From Planctomycetota bacterium (GTDB taxonomy: Bacteria; Planctomycetota; GCA-002687715; DRQF01): a stretch of 64,000 nt of DNA. Below are positions 7,854-16,683 of the stretch, piece by piece. The notes below the pieces were generated by a model, which had not been told where the DNA came from, made no database searches, and saw nothing but the letters and a program-made list of their open reading frames with translations. Location of the stretch: the NCBI GenBank assembly GCA_020639295.1, contig JACKGY010000006.1, positions 62,001 to 126,000 of the forward strand. Reading direction: 5' to 3'. Within the stretch, counting starts at the first letter, position 1, and the number at the start of each line of letters is the position of its first letter. A program made the translations under genes and the position numbers.

Positions 7854-7930
7854 CCCTCCGCTCGTAGTCGAGAACCCTCGAAATCACGGCATCAGGGGCA
7901 CTTGGGAGCCCCGACACCCTCGTAAAGGTA

Positions 7931-9296
7931 GGCTCTTCCGGGTTTCGTGTGGGTAGCCACGGCCTGAGCCTCCGCCTCGCCCGCCTCTGAGTCTGCTCGT
8001 CAGCCCCGCCTCGGTCGGCTACCTTGCCGGCATGAACGACAAACAGCTCTACGCCCAGATCCTCGGGATCAGCTCGCCTTGGAAGGTCACCGATGTCTCG
8101 CTCGCTCTTTCCGAGGGGAAGGTGGAGGTCTTCGTGAGCGCCGGTCCGGCAGCTCTCGTCTGCCCGGAGTGCGGCGAGATCTGCCCCGGCTACGATCGAA
8201 AGGAGCGGCGCTGGCGTCACCTCGACACCTGCCAGTACCAGACGGTGCTCGTTGGCGACATCCCTCGCGTGAGCTGCTCCGAGCATGGCGTGAAGCAAGT
8301 GAAGGTGCCCTGGGCCGAACCCGGTAGTCGCTTCACGCTGCTCTTCGAGGCGCTGGTGATCAACTGGCTGAAGGAGGCGAGTATGGCTGCAGTCGGCGAA
8401 CAACTCTCGCTTAGCTGGAGCCAAGTCGATGGCATCATGGATCGTGCGGTGAAGCGCGGACTCGCTCGTCGGGAAGTCACCTTGCCAAAGCGAATCGGTG
8501 CCGACGAGACCTCGTTTCAGAAGCGTCACGAGTACGTGACCGTGGTCTGCGACCTCGGCAAGGAAGGCGGCGTGCTGCACGTCGCGGACGGCCACGATGC
8601 GCAGGCCCTCAAGGGCTTCTACGACAGCTTCAGCGAATGCGAACTCTCGTCTCTCGAGGCTGTCGCCATGGACATGGGGCAGGCTTACCAGAAGGCTACG
8701 CGGGCTTGTGTGCCAGATGCGGACGAGAAGATCGCCTTCGACCGATTCCACGTCGTCAAGCTTCTGAACGACGCGGTCGACGCGGTACGGCGTCAAGAGA
8801 ACCGCGAGCTTTGCACCAGTGGGGATCGTCGTCTCGTGGGATCGAGGTACTACTGGATTCAAAGCCCCTTCGCGATGAGCGACGAGCGCTGGGCAAGCTT
8901 CGAAGCGCTTCGCGACAGCGCGCTCAAGACCGCGAGGGCCTACGCGATAAAGGGTCTCGCCGAGTCGCTCTGGCGTGAGGGCTCCGAAGAGGAGATCAGA
9001 GCCGACTGGATGGACTGGTATGCCTGGGCGATCCGCTCGAGGATCGAGCCGATCAAGCGCGTGGCGCGGACCATCAAGGAGAACTTGAGGGGCATCATCA
9101 ACGCCATTCGCCTGCGCGTCACGAATGCTCGACTCGAAGGCATCAACGCGCTCATCCAAAAGCTCAAGAAGCGCGCTCATGGCTTCCGCAACCGAGCACG
9201 CTTCCGCAACGCCATCTACTTCCATCTCGGGAAGCTTGATCTCTATCCCAGGATGGTCGAGGCATGATCGCTACCCACACGAAACCCGGAAGAGCC
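7931..9296 (+). mobile_element. Intact ISL3-family insertion sequence with 27-bp perfect inverted repeats
   Basis: 1366 bp. The left end begins GGCTCTTCCGGGTTTCGTGT at 7931 and its exact 27-base complement ends at 9296. ISL3 elements usually have ends starting GGCTCTT and make 8-bp duplications. The flanking octamers (TAAAGGTA and AGAAATCA) do not match, so a later deletion or rearrangement, not simple insertion, shaped this junction. Confidence 0.93.
8032..9267 (+). CDS. ISL3-family transposase
   Basis: 411 residues, full length for the family. The N-terminal zinc finger (CPECG, then GYDRKERRWRHLD and a Cys-His pair near VSCSEHG) is followed by an HTH region (NWLKEASMAAVGEQLSLSW). The catalytic part includes IGADETSFQKRH, AVAMDMGQAY, IAFDRFHVVK and the C-terminal NARLEGINALIQKLKKRAHG. 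TACCTT lies exactly 6 nt before the ATG, so the mRNA may be leaderless. The inverted repeats lie 74 bp upstream and 3 bp downstream of the frame. Nothing looks broken, so the element may be mobile. Confidence 0.94.
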   Translation: MNDKQLYAQILGISSPWKVTDVSLALSEGKVEVFVSAGPAALVCPECGEICPGYDRKERRWRHLDTCQYQTVLVGDIPRVSCSEHGVKQVKVPWAEPGSRFTLLFEALVINWLKEASMAAVGEQLSLSWSQVDGIMDRAVKRGLARREVTLPKRIGADETSFQKRHEYVTVVCDLGKEGGVLHVADGHDAQALKGFYDSFSECELSSLEAVAMDMGQAYQKATRACVPDADEKIAFDRFHVVKLLNDAVDAVRRQENRELCTSGDRRLVGSRYYWIQSPFAMSDERWASFEALRDSALKTARAYAIKGLAESLWREGSEEEIRADWMDWYAWAIRSRIEPIKRVARTIKENLRGIINAIRLRVTNARLEGINALIQKLKKRAHGFRNRARFRNAIYFHLGKLDLYPRMVEA

Positions 9297-9297
9297 A

Positions 9298-9354
9298 GAA
9301 ATCACTTCGTTGAGCGGCACACGGTTGCTCGATTTTACCGCTGAGCGGCACACC
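9298..9354. repeat. R motif copy 3 with a second GCTGAGCGGCACAC repeat
   Basis: The motif ATCACTTCGTTGAGCGGCAC at 9301-9320 is followed after about 20 bp by CGCTGAGCGGCACAC (near 9340-9354). It starts 2 bp after the ISL3 end and lies downstream of the orphan gene at 9374-10282, as copy 1 does for the gene at 2500-2895. Confidence 0.65.
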
Positions 9355-9373
9355 TCCGCACAACCAAACGCGA

Positions 9374-10282
9374 TCACTTTTGCAAGACATAGATACGTCG
9401 CGACTCATCCCAGCGATACGCCAATCTGGTCTGTCCGCCGAGGAAGTCCTTCATCTCCGCAGACAGCAACGGTGAACTACAATCCGCGAACAGCTCCCTT
9501 GGTTCCTTTCCTGCGACGAATTCAAAGTGAATAGAGTCCTCCGCATCGCCGGGCCGCCGAAATCCCCAGTGAATCTGCCCAAACGTCTTCTGGACTTGCA
9601 CTTCTTCCGGATCTCCTAGCCGCTCAACGTCCGCTACGCTCCTTCTCTCAATTGTCTGATCGAGTAAGTCGACTTTCAGCACGCTCACTGATTCGGACTT
9701 GTTCCCCTTGAGTTTCAAGTGGACATAAAAGGCATAGTCATTCTCCAGTAGTGACACATCGCTGAACCAGTCCAGGCCCGGAACTCCCCCTGACAATGAG
9801 AACAGCGTCATGAATTCAGAGCCAAATAGATCCTCTAGGCTCCACGCTCTATGCGTCTCACGCAGGAGATCATACACGACAACCGCATGCTCCGTAAGGC
9901 TCCAAACTGGCCCACTGTCAAGACCAAAAGGGACCATCTCATCGAGAGTCACACAGAAACGTCCGTCGGACGTTCCGCAGGACGTATAGGGAGTGCACTT
10001 CGTCACAAGCGGCACGCTCCACTTCGGCCGAAGCTCTTCCCCACGACGCACCATCTCGAACACGACCAATCTTGTAGGAATGTCCTGCCGATTCCCCCCG
10101 ACAATCAACTTGACGACACGCGGATCATTGCGCGCCTGGAAGATCCCAAATCCATCGATCTCGCGGCTCGCGACGCTTCCGTTCGACACTGAACTCGCAA
10201 CTCGACCTCCGCAACAGTCTTCGGCACCCTTCGTCAACAACGTACTCGCTACCACAAGTGCAGCAATGAAGTACCTACCCAT
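9374..10282 (-). CDS. AT-rich orphan gene, putative secreted protein
   Basis: 302 residues from ATG 10282, chosen because GGAG sits 9 nt upstream; ATG 10297 is possible. The N-terminus MGRYFIAALVVASTLLTKGA looks like a Sec signal peptide. The mature part is mostly beta-type sequence with several cysteines (DCCGG, KCTPYTSCG), compatible with an exported, disulfide-containing protein. No family recognised. Base composition is well below that of neighbouring chromosomal genes. R motif copy 3 lies on the 3' side and hairpin block B on the 5' side, matching the gene at 2500-2895. Confidence 0.6.
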   Translation of the reverse strand: MGRYFIAALVVASTLLTKGAEDCCGGRVASSVSNGSVASREIDGFGIFQARNDPRVVKLIVGGNRQDIPTRLVVFEMVRRGEELRPKWSVPLVTKCTPYTSCGTSDGRFCVTLDEMVPFGLDSGPVWSLTEHAVVVYDLLRETHRAWSLEDLFGSEFMTLFSLSGGVPGLDWFSDVSLLENDYAFYVHLKLKGNKSESVSVLKVDLLDQTIERRSVADVERLGDPEEVQVQKTFGQIHWGFRRPGDAEDSIHFEFVAGKEPRELFADCSSPLLSAEMKDFLGGQTRLAYRWDESRRIYVLQK

Positions 10283-10439
10283 GCCATCAGTCTCCAGCAT
10301 TGAGTATTGAACACCCACACACATACTTGCCAAGCAGCACGCCTATGGAGTGTTCTTCAAAAACCCCTTGCTCGACGCCTTCGGCAAGCCACTCGCAACT
10401 GCGGACTTCGCAGCCTGGTCCTTCTCCAAGGCCGGCCTT

Positions 10440-10564
10440 CAGCCCTCGTCACGTCTCGGCTCCTCCATGTGAGCATCCTTCAGCCCCCTTCGGGACGGAT
10501 AGGAGGCGGCCTTCGGAGCCTCGGCCAGCCGTCAGCTTGCAAGATCATTTCATTGAACGATGCA
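10440..10564 (-). repeat. Hairpin-forming repeat block B with degenerate R motif
   Basis: It shares with block A the strings CAGCCCTCGTC, CGGCTCCTCCATGTGAGC, a CAGCCCC-loop-GGG hairpin and GGAGGCGG-CTTCGGAGCC. Arms GGCTCC (10458-10463) and GGAGCC (10515-10520) are retained. It ends in a decayed R motif (ATCATTTCATTGAACGATGC). It lies upstream of the orphan gene at 9374-10282. Confidence 0.6.
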
Positions 10565-10588
10565 CTTGAACGGCACACCAACGCCAGG

Positions 10589-10864
10589 TGAATCGGCCCG
10601 GGTTTCCCGGAGACCGAATTGCCTGACTCAGATCCCCATGGTCTGAGCCTCCAACGTCTGATGATACCGTTCTTCGAATTCCGTGGGCGGCAAGTATCCG
10701 ATCGCGCTGTGGAGACGCCTCCGGTTGTACCAGTGCACCCACTCCAGCGTAGCCAGTTCCAGCTGCTCGAGGCCCCGCCAGGGGCCTCGACGACGAATGA
10801 GCTCGGTCTTGTAGAGCCCGTTCACCGACTCGGCCAGAGCGTTGTCGTAGGAGTCCCCGATTCC
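10589..10864 (-). pseudogene. IS3-family transposase remnant (OrfB C-terminus plus one IS end)
   Basis: About 78 C-terminal codons of an IS3-type OrfB remain: GDSYDNALAESVNGLYKTEL, then ATLEWVHWYNRRRLHSAIGY and PPTEFEERYHQTL, stopping at 10628. The DSYDNALAE stretch is the end of the DDE domain in this family. An IS3-like terminus TGAATCGGCCCGGGTTTCCC begins at 10589. OrfA and most of OrfB are gone, and unrelated sequence joins at about 10864. Confidence 0.85.
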
Positions 10865-10937
10865 CTTCAACTTCGACAGAGCTCGCGTCTCCTTCGGTTT
10901 TCCGGACCCTCGGTGTGTCTTCTTCTTTCGTGAGGCC

Positions 10938-11273
10938 ATGGCAGCGGTCGAGCGTGATGCCATCGATGTCGGGTTCGAGAGACTCGAACGGTGGGTTCGC
11001 TCGGACCCCGCGGGAGCATACGCCTATCTCGGTTGGCTGGGTTGCGAGCGGAGGCCGAAGCCTGAAGACGAGGTAGATGGGTTGATCATATCTACGAACG
11101 ACATCTTCGGGCCGCCGCGACCTGAAAAGGTCCCCGACGACTTCGTGCCGTCCGAGAGATTGGGCCATCTCGTGGTGGCCGGCTACGGCGAGAGCCTCGT
11201 CATCCGGGAATTGACGCGAAGGCGCGTGCCATGGGCACTGCTGAGTCGTAGCCCGGGCTTCTCGGAGCGTTGA
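10938..11273 (+). CDS. Hypothetical protein
   Basis: 111 codons from ATG 10938 with GTGAGG 5 nt upstream. The product would be soluble, with no signal peptide or membrane segment, and I recognise no family. Codon use is mixed and the gene lies in IS debris, so it may be a remnant. Longer minus-strand frames over the same bases look less protein-like. The following 11274-11435 gap has a short plus-frame (PYLISMADLRAVGSM, ending near 11380) that may be the tail of another broken gene. Confidence 0.35.
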   Translation: MAAVERDAIDVGFERLERWVRSDPAGAYAYLGWLGCERRPKPEDEVDGLIISTNDIFGPPRPEKVPDDFVPSERLGHLVVAGYGESLVIRELTRRRVPWALLSRSPGFSER

Positions 11274-11435
11274 CGTTCCCCTACCTGATCTCCATGGCCG
11301 ATCTCCGAGCCGTCGGGTCGATGACCGGTATCGAGACGGTCGTCATGCCGGCGATTCGAGCGGCAGAACCAAGGACGTAGCCCGTGTACGAAGGCCGAGC
11401 GCAGCCGAGGTCGATCTCGGCTCGGCAGGCGTCGG

Positions 11436-12413
11436 CTACCTGGGGCGCAGGACGACGGCATCCTGGTTGTCGTCGATCGCGGCCTCCTTGAAGTCGACGA
11501 GTTCGAAGTGCTTGGCCCAGGCCGACTCGATGTAGGTCGGGGTCAGGAATGCCACGCCGTAGAGGTCGCGATCGAGATGGCCGCTTTCCTGGCGAACGAA
11601 GGCGAATCCCCGGCCGTCGATCTCACGTCGGGCGGCGCCGAGCTGGTTCAGATCGAGGCCGGCCCAGTCGCGGAACTTCGGTTCCTCGCTGAGCCGCGTG
11701 TGCGCGTGTCGGCCGAGAATCGTGAGGATGACGAGAGCGTCGGGATGGCAGACCCGGCGCAGCTCTTCGACCCAGGCCAGGTGATTCGCTTCGCTGAGAT
11801 GCGAGAAGACCGAAACGGCGTAGATGAGATCGAAGGAAGCAGCCGGGAATACGAGCGGAGGCTCGGGCGAACTGACGACGAACTCGCCGAAGGGGAAGTT
11901 CCGCTGGGCCCACTCGATCGCGCGCCGGTCGACGTCGGCCCCGACGATTCCCGTCGTGCTCCAGTGCCGCAGGAAGTAGCGGATCATGCGCCCTGGACCC
12001 GAACCGAAGTCGAGAACACAACGGAAGTCGTCGAGCTTCCGGTCCTGCTGAGCGACGAGTCCGGCGATCATCCGGTAGCCATTGGCTCCGGTCTCGAGAT
12101 AGCCCAGCTCATTGTCTGAACCGACGAACTCGAAGACCTCCCGCGGCGGGACGGGTGCGAGGAGGTGGCGCAGCAACCGGTGCTCCTGGACCCCGAAGGA
12201 GTTGAGCCAGCACCAGTAGCCGAGTGATCCGGCGTCGTGTCCGAAGTGCTCCACCAGGTCGGCGCGTGCCTCCATGACGGCTCGCGCCGTGCGCTCGATG
12301 AACTCGGACCGGAGTTCCATGGCCTCTCGGCCGCCGAACTCGTCCTCGATCTGGCGGAAGCCCAGGCGGCGCCAGCTTTCCGTTCCCGGGGATTCGTGGG
12401 CATCGTTGGTCAT
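11436..12413 (-). CDS. Class I SAM-dependent methyltransferase
   Basis: 325 residues from ATG 12413 (GGAG about 10 nt upstream). Transfers a methyl group from S-adenosylmethionine; the acceptor is unknown. An N-terminal helical region of about 110 residues precedes the Rossmann core. Motif I is CVLDFGSGPGRMIRYF (about 133-148), followed by GIVGADVDRRAIEWA and the motif IV region FDLIYAVSVFSHL. Motif post I and the core layout fit the Methyltransf_11/25 group. This is the first ordinary chromosomal-looking gene right of the mobile region. The glycosyltransferase genes beyond 13.2 kb may use the same pathway, but that is inference. Confidence 0.85.
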   Translation of the reverse strand: MTNDAHESPGTESWRRLGFRQIEDEFGGREAMELRSEFIERTARAVMEARADLVEHFGHDAGSLGYWCWLNSFGVQEHRLLRHLLAPVPPREVFEFVGSDNELGYLETGANGYRMIAGLVAQQDRKLDDFRCVLDFGSGPGRMIRYFLRHWSTTGIVGADVDRRAIEWAQRNFPFGEFVVSSPEPPLVFPAASFDLIYAVSVFSHLSEANHLAWVEELRRVCHPDALVILTILGRHAHTRLSEEPKFRDWAGLDLNQLGAARREIDGRGFAFVRQESGHLDRDLYGVAFLTPTYIESAWAKHFELVDFKEAAIDDNQDAVVLRPR

Positions 12414-13261
12414 CGCGGCAGGGCTCCAGGATATGGGTTCGTCGAGCCTCCGGCCCGCGGCAGAGACCGGCCGGCGTTGTGTCCCACACATCCGCCCAAG
12501 ACACGACCGATCGCCGGGCCTCTTATACAGGGCCGGTGCAGCCGGGGGCAAGCCGACCGGCCTCGGCTCCAGGGGCCGGGAAGGACCGCTTCAGGCGCCC
12601 GATCGGCTCATCTGGAGCCCTGGCGAAGTGATTCGTCGACGCATGGCCACCCGGCCTTGGCCAGCTGCGAGAGATCCGGCCGTGGGGTCGGTCGACGACG
12701 GCCGCAACCGAGGTCAACAGGACCCCTCCTCGAGGCGAGGAATCCAGTCGTCCGTTCGTTCGAGAACAGTCCCAGGGCCGCGGCGACGATCGGAACGGCT
12801 CTGCAAAGCCGGATCGACTTGTCGTTGCCTGGGGCCCGGTCGTCGTCGTGATCCCAGCAGCATCAGATGAAGACGCGGCGGGCCTGGTTCCCCGTCAGGA
12901 ATCGGAACCGGCGGAACGCGAGATCCTCAGGTACGGGTCGAGCGACGGCTGGACGGGCTCACGCCTCGCTCCCGACGCGCTCGGTCTGCCCCTCCCCGCC
13001 CCGACCGAGTGACCGACGCTGAGGCCGTGGCGGTCCGGACGGATCGGGTTCACCGCCCCCCCTCCGCCTCCCACTTCACGGTTCAAGACCTCGGCTTCCT
13101 TGGCCGGGACAGCGGCGATCAGGGGCGGCGGCGCCTTCACCCAAGGCTCACGGCGAAATCGCAGGAGGGCCAAGGTCGCAGGGCACGATGGCCGGGCTTC
13201 AGGTCGGCAAGTCGGTGCAGGTGCCTTCGAGCCATGGCTGAGGACGCGAGGACCCCCCGGC
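12414..13261. other. 848-bp stretch without a convincing gene
   Basis: All open frames here are rich in Arg, Pro, Ser and Gly, lack family signatures and overlap each other on both strands. No tRNA, terminator hairpin with a T-tract or IS end was seen. It separates the divergent methyltransferase and GT-C-like genes and presumably contains their promoters. Confidence 0.4.
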
Positions 13262-15385
13262 GTGACGACGCAAGCCGAGCATCGGAATCCCTGGACTGGA
13301 CGGATCGCCTTGGCGATCTGCGCCCTCTTCGTGATCGGGGTGTTCTGGCGGCTCTCCCTGACCGGGAACCTCCTCGACCACGGCGACATCCACACCGACC
13401 AGCGCGCGATCGTCGCCGCCGACGAGTTTCGTGAACTCGGTTTCCAGACGCTGCACTTCATGCAGACCGAAGACAGCGTCGCCGAGTTCGGATTCGAACC
13501 CTCTTACTACCACCGGCACCCGGCCGGCGGGGTGATGGCGCTGGCCATCCTCCAGGAGATCGGCCTCGAGCGCGCCACGATCCGCCTGCTGCCGCTTCTG
13601 GCCACGGCCATAGGGCTCTATGGCTTCTTCCGCTTCCAGGAGACGGTAGCGGGCAATGCGATCTTCGCGCTCGTCGGCACCGGGATGCTGGCGGTCGCCG
13701 CGCCCTACTACATCCTGGCCGACTCGTTCCAGCTCTACAGCTACGGACTGATGGCCAAGGGGCTGTGCTTCTGGTTCGTGGCCGCCGCGGCAACCCGCGA
13801 CTGGCGCCCCCGGCTGAAGCTCCTGTTCCTGTCGTTCCTCACCTCCTTCCTGAGCGTGACCCTCTTCGGGCTCGAGACGATGCCGGCGGTCGGCCTCGCC
13901 AGCTTCTTCGCGCCGCTCGTTCTCGCCGGTCCCGGGATCCGACGCCGCCTCGCCGCGGCCGTGGCCAGCGCCAGCCTGACCGGGCTCGGCATGGCACTGG
14001 GCTGGGCCGTCCGCATCGCCAACATGATGACGGCCTTCGACGGCGACCTCTCGCGCACGCTTCGGAACCTCGCCGGGTCGCTCTCGAGCCGTTCGGTCGG
14101 TCGCGAGTTCGATCTCAATTCCGCCGGACGTGCCTACGCCGCCGAGGTCTGGTTCCGGGTCACGAGCTACCTCCCCGTGCATCTGATCCTCGGCGCCGCC
14201 GGCCTGCTGGTCGCCACCGTCGTCATCATCCGCTTCGGCCGCGATCGTTCGCGCCCGGCCTTGCTCGCCGTCATCATCTGCCTGGTGTCGGAGCTGCCCT
14301 ACTTCATCGTCATGCGGCGGCACGTCTATCTGCATCCGCACACGACGGTCCATCTGACCCTCTCGGCCGCGGCCCTCGGTGGCCTCCTCTGGGCCTATCT
14401 GCCGGCGCGAAACCGCCTGCTGACGGCGCTTGGCGGGGCCGCAGGCGTCGCCGCCTTCGGCCTCGTCCTGGTCCTGTCGCCGAGAACGACCTGGGGCAAC
14501 CTGGTCCTGCCGGTCGACGGCCGCCACGTCGTCGCGATCAGGAACGAGGTGGATCAGCTCCTGAGCGGCCTCCCCGAGCATTCGCTGGTCCTGGTCGGCA
14601 CCACCCACGGCTACTCCTGGCACGTCCGCTGCTTTGGTTCGATGCGCGGGCTCCGCTGCGTCGACATGGCGCCGGACGGCGAGCGCATCTTCATCACCCG
14701 CGATCCCGACTCGGGGCGTCAGATCCGTCACGGCCTCGATGCCTTCGATCACAGGACCTTCGCGAATCGGCCGGAGGTCGGCAATCGGCCGGTCTACCTG
14801 GTGGTCGAGACCCACGACCAGGATTCCCTCGCCGCGGCCACCGGTCGTTTCGAGTGCCTGCGGTCGGGAGCACGCATGGCCCTGTTCGGCGTGGCCCGGT
14901 ACCCGGCGCTTCCCTTGTCGGCCTCGGTCCAGGTCTCGGTGTCGTCGCTCCGCGATTTCGTCCAGGTCTCGCCCACCGAGGAGGAGATGGCGGCCGCGAA
15001 GGTGAACTATCGGCTCGCCAACAAGCACCGGAACGGGCTCTGGCTCCACGCCCCGCCGCGCGCGATCGGCAAGCCGACCGTGGCCGCGGTGACGATCCCG
15101 ATCGCGAAGCAGATCACCCGCATCACCGGTGTGCTCGACTACGACCGGGCGGAGAAGCCGGGCCAGCCGAAGCTCTCGTTCTCGCTGCGAGCCCGCGACG
15201 GAGGGGCCCTGGTGGGCGAGGGCGGCATGGCGGTGACACCCGGCGAGACCGGCGCCACCTTCGCCATCGATCTGGCCCCGAACACCGCGGTGGACGCGCT
15301 CGAGTTCGGGCTCGAGCTGGCCGAGGGCGAGACCCACAACAGCTGGGCCGGAGTGGTCGTGCGCGACCTGGAGCTCCGGCGATGA
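13262..15385 (+). CDS. Polytopic membrane protein, GT-C glycosyltransferase-like
   Basis: 707 residues from GTG 13262, chosen because it directly precedes the first membrane helix (RIALAICALFVIGVFWRL); upstream codons are low-complexity and non-coding in style. About ten membrane helices fill residues 15-430. They are followed by a soluble C-terminal domain of about 280 residues, presumably exported. An early acidic loop (LDHGDIHTDQRAIVAADEF) after helix 1 recalls the catalytic loop of GT-C enzymes that use polyisoprenyl-phosphate sugars. The next gene, a GT2 transferase, is the type that makes such donors. Exact substrate is unknown and GT-C membership is inferred from layout. Confidence 0.6.
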   Translation: MTTQAEHRNPWTGRIALAICALFVIGVFWRLSLTGNLLDHGDIHTDQRAIVAADEFRELGFQTLHFMQTEDSVAEFGFEPSYYHRHPAGGVMALAILQEIGLERATIRLLPLLATAIGLYGFFRFQETVAGNAIFALVGTGMLAVAAPYYILADSFQLYSYGLMAKGLCFWFVAAAATRDWRPRLKLLFLSFLTSFLSVTLFGLETMPAVGLASFFAPLVLAGPGIRRRLAAAVASASLTGLGMALGWAVRIANMMTAFDGDLSRTLRNLAGSLSSRSVGREFDLNSAGRAYAAEVWFRVTSYLPVHLILGAAGLLVATVVIIRFGRDRSRPALLAVIICLVSELPYFIVMRRHVYLHPHTTVHLTLSAAALGGLLWAYLPARNRLLTALGGAAGVAAFGLVLVLSPRTTWGNLVLPVDGRHVVAIRNEVDQLLSGLPEHSLVLVGTTHGYSWHVRCFGSMRGLRCVDMAPDGERIFITRDPDSGRQIRHGLDAFDHRTFANRPEVGNRPVYLVVETHDQDSLAAATGRFECLRSGARMALFGVARYPALPLSASVQVSVSSLRDFVQVSPTEEEMAAAKVNYRLANKHRNGLWLHAPPRAIGKPTVAAVTIPIAKQITRITGVLDYDRAEKPGQPKLSFSLRARDGGALVGEGGMAVTPGETGATFAIDLAPNTAVDALEFGLELAEGETHNSWAGVVVRDLELRR

Positions 15386-15479
15386 CCCGGCCGCCGTGCT
15401 CGTGGACGGACGGAAGACCGACGACACGAACGAGACCCCACGACCGGTCGCGACCGAACAACCCATGAAAGGCGATCCC

Positions 15480-16442
15480 ATGCCGCAGACCAGCACCAGC
15501 GCCGAACTCGAAGCCACGACCTCGACCGGAACCAAGCCGCGTATCGCCGTGCTCATCCCCTGCTACAACGAGGAAGCGACGGTCGGCGTCGTCGTCGACT
15601 CGTTCCGCAAGGAGCTTCCCGATGCCCGGATCATCGTGTTCAACAACCGGAGCAAGGACGCCACGGTGAGGATCGCCCGCGAGCACGGCGCCGAGGTCAT
15701 CCATGAGCCACGGCCCGGCAAGGGCAACGTCATCGCCGGGATGTTCGAGTCGGTCGACGCCGACGTCTACGTGATGGTCGACGGCGACGACACCTATCCC
15801 GCGGAGAACGTCCACGAGCTCATCGCGCCGGTCGTCGACGGCATGGCGGACATGGTGGTCGGGACGCGGCTGCAGGAGTTCACCGACACCTCCTTCCGCC
15901 CGCTCCACGTCCTGGGCAACAACCTGGTCCGTTGGCTGGTCAACTTCATCTTCCGCGCCAAACTCACCGACATCCTCTCCGGCTACCGGGCCTACAACCG
16001 TCGGGTCGCGGCGGGCATTCCGGTCGTCTCGTCGGGCTTCGAGGTCGAGACCGAGATGACGATCAACGCCCTCTATCTCCGCTACGAGATCGCCGAGGTC
16101 GTGGTGCCCTATCGCGAGCGACCGGAGGGCAGCGTCTCGAAGCTCAACACCTTCTCCGACGGGTTCCGGGTCCTCTGGAAGCTGTTCAGCCTGTTCCGTG
16201 CCTACAAGCCGCTCGCCTTCTTCGGGCTGCTGGCGCTCCTCTGCCTCCTGCTCGGCATCTGGTCGGGTTGGGGACCGGTGGTCGACTACATCAGGCACGG
16301 CTACGTCTACCGGGTCCCGCGGGCCGTCCTCGCGACCGGCCTGGTTCTCCTCGGCGCCGGTTCCGTCTTCCTCGGCATCCTCCTCCACGCGGTGAACTGG
16401 CGCTTCAAGGAGATCCAGAACCTCGTGGCCCGGCGCGGCTGA
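15480..16442 (+). CDS. Family 2 glycosyltransferase with C-terminal membrane helices (DPM1/GtrB-like)
   Basis: 320 residues from ATG 15480, with AAAGG upstream; ATG 15465 is an alternative. It starts the GT-A fold with VLIPCYNEEATVGVVVDSF. VDGDDTYP is the metal-binding DxD region, DILSGYRAYNRR the acceptor region, and PYRERPEGSVSKLNTFSDG the family C-terminal signature. Two hydrophobic segments (about 245-270 and 285-310) form a membrane anchor. Enzymes of this type transfer a sugar from a nucleotide donor to undecaprenyl or dolichyl phosphate. The preceding GT-C-like protein could use the product. Confidence 0.9.
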   Translation: MPQTSTSAELEATTSTGTKPRIAVLIPCYNEEATVGVVVDSFRKELPDARIIVFNNRSKDATVRIAREHGAEVIHEPRPGKGNVIAGMFESVDADVYVMVDGDDTYPAENVHELIAPVVDGMADMVVGTRLQEFTDTSFRPLHVLGNNLVRWLVNFIFRAKLTDILSGYRAYNRRVAAGIPVVSSGFEVETEMTINALYLRYEIAEVVVPYRERPEGSVSKLNTFSDGFRVLWKLFSLFRAYKPLAFFGLLALLCLLLGIWSGWGPVVDYIRHGYVYRVPRAVLATGLVLLGAGSVFLGILLHAVNWRFKEIQNLVARRG

Positions 16443-16683
16443 GCTCGGAAGCCGCGGTTCTTCGGCCTGCCGCCCGCTCTCACCCTGGGTTTTTACTCAA
16501 GGACCCGCCGATCGCGATCGATGAATACCGAGGCGCTGCCGAGCCGTCGACGAGCCCTCGTCGGCCGGATCGCGGCGTCGTCGGTCGAGCGTCCGACGAG
16601 CGCGGCTCGCGACCATCGACCCCTGATCGGAAGAGGGAGCGCGGCCGAGCCGGCCGCGCGGAAGAGCTGGAGGTTCGAGAACC

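Larger units (their letters stand above)
3329..7930 (+). mobile_element. IS21-family element copy 1, interrupted by copy 2 and truncated at its right end
   Basis: The left end is TGTAGCGCGACACCCC at 3329, with a second GCGACACCC repeat at about 3358. istA and istB follow in the usual order. The element is split at 5231 by copy 2 and resumes at 7550. Compared with copy 2, its right end stops after GACACCCTCGTAAAGGTA at 7930 and lacks the last outer repeats. An ISL3 element starts at exactly the next base. Confidence 0.85.

Noticed and set aside
2444..10564. Firm call of an integron
   Set aside because: No integron integrase is in the window and no attC could be defined at both ends, so it is kept only as a hypothesis among the findings.
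10545..11168. 207-codon minus-strand frame over the IS3 remnant and the gene at 10938
   Set aside because: It crosses the IS3 end in a frame different from the transposase and shows no coherent domain.
12237..13461. Several overlapping frames between the methyltransferase and the GT-C-like gene
   Set aside because: All are Arg/Pro/Ser/Gly-rich, mutually overlapping and without motifs, so I report the stretch as gene-free.
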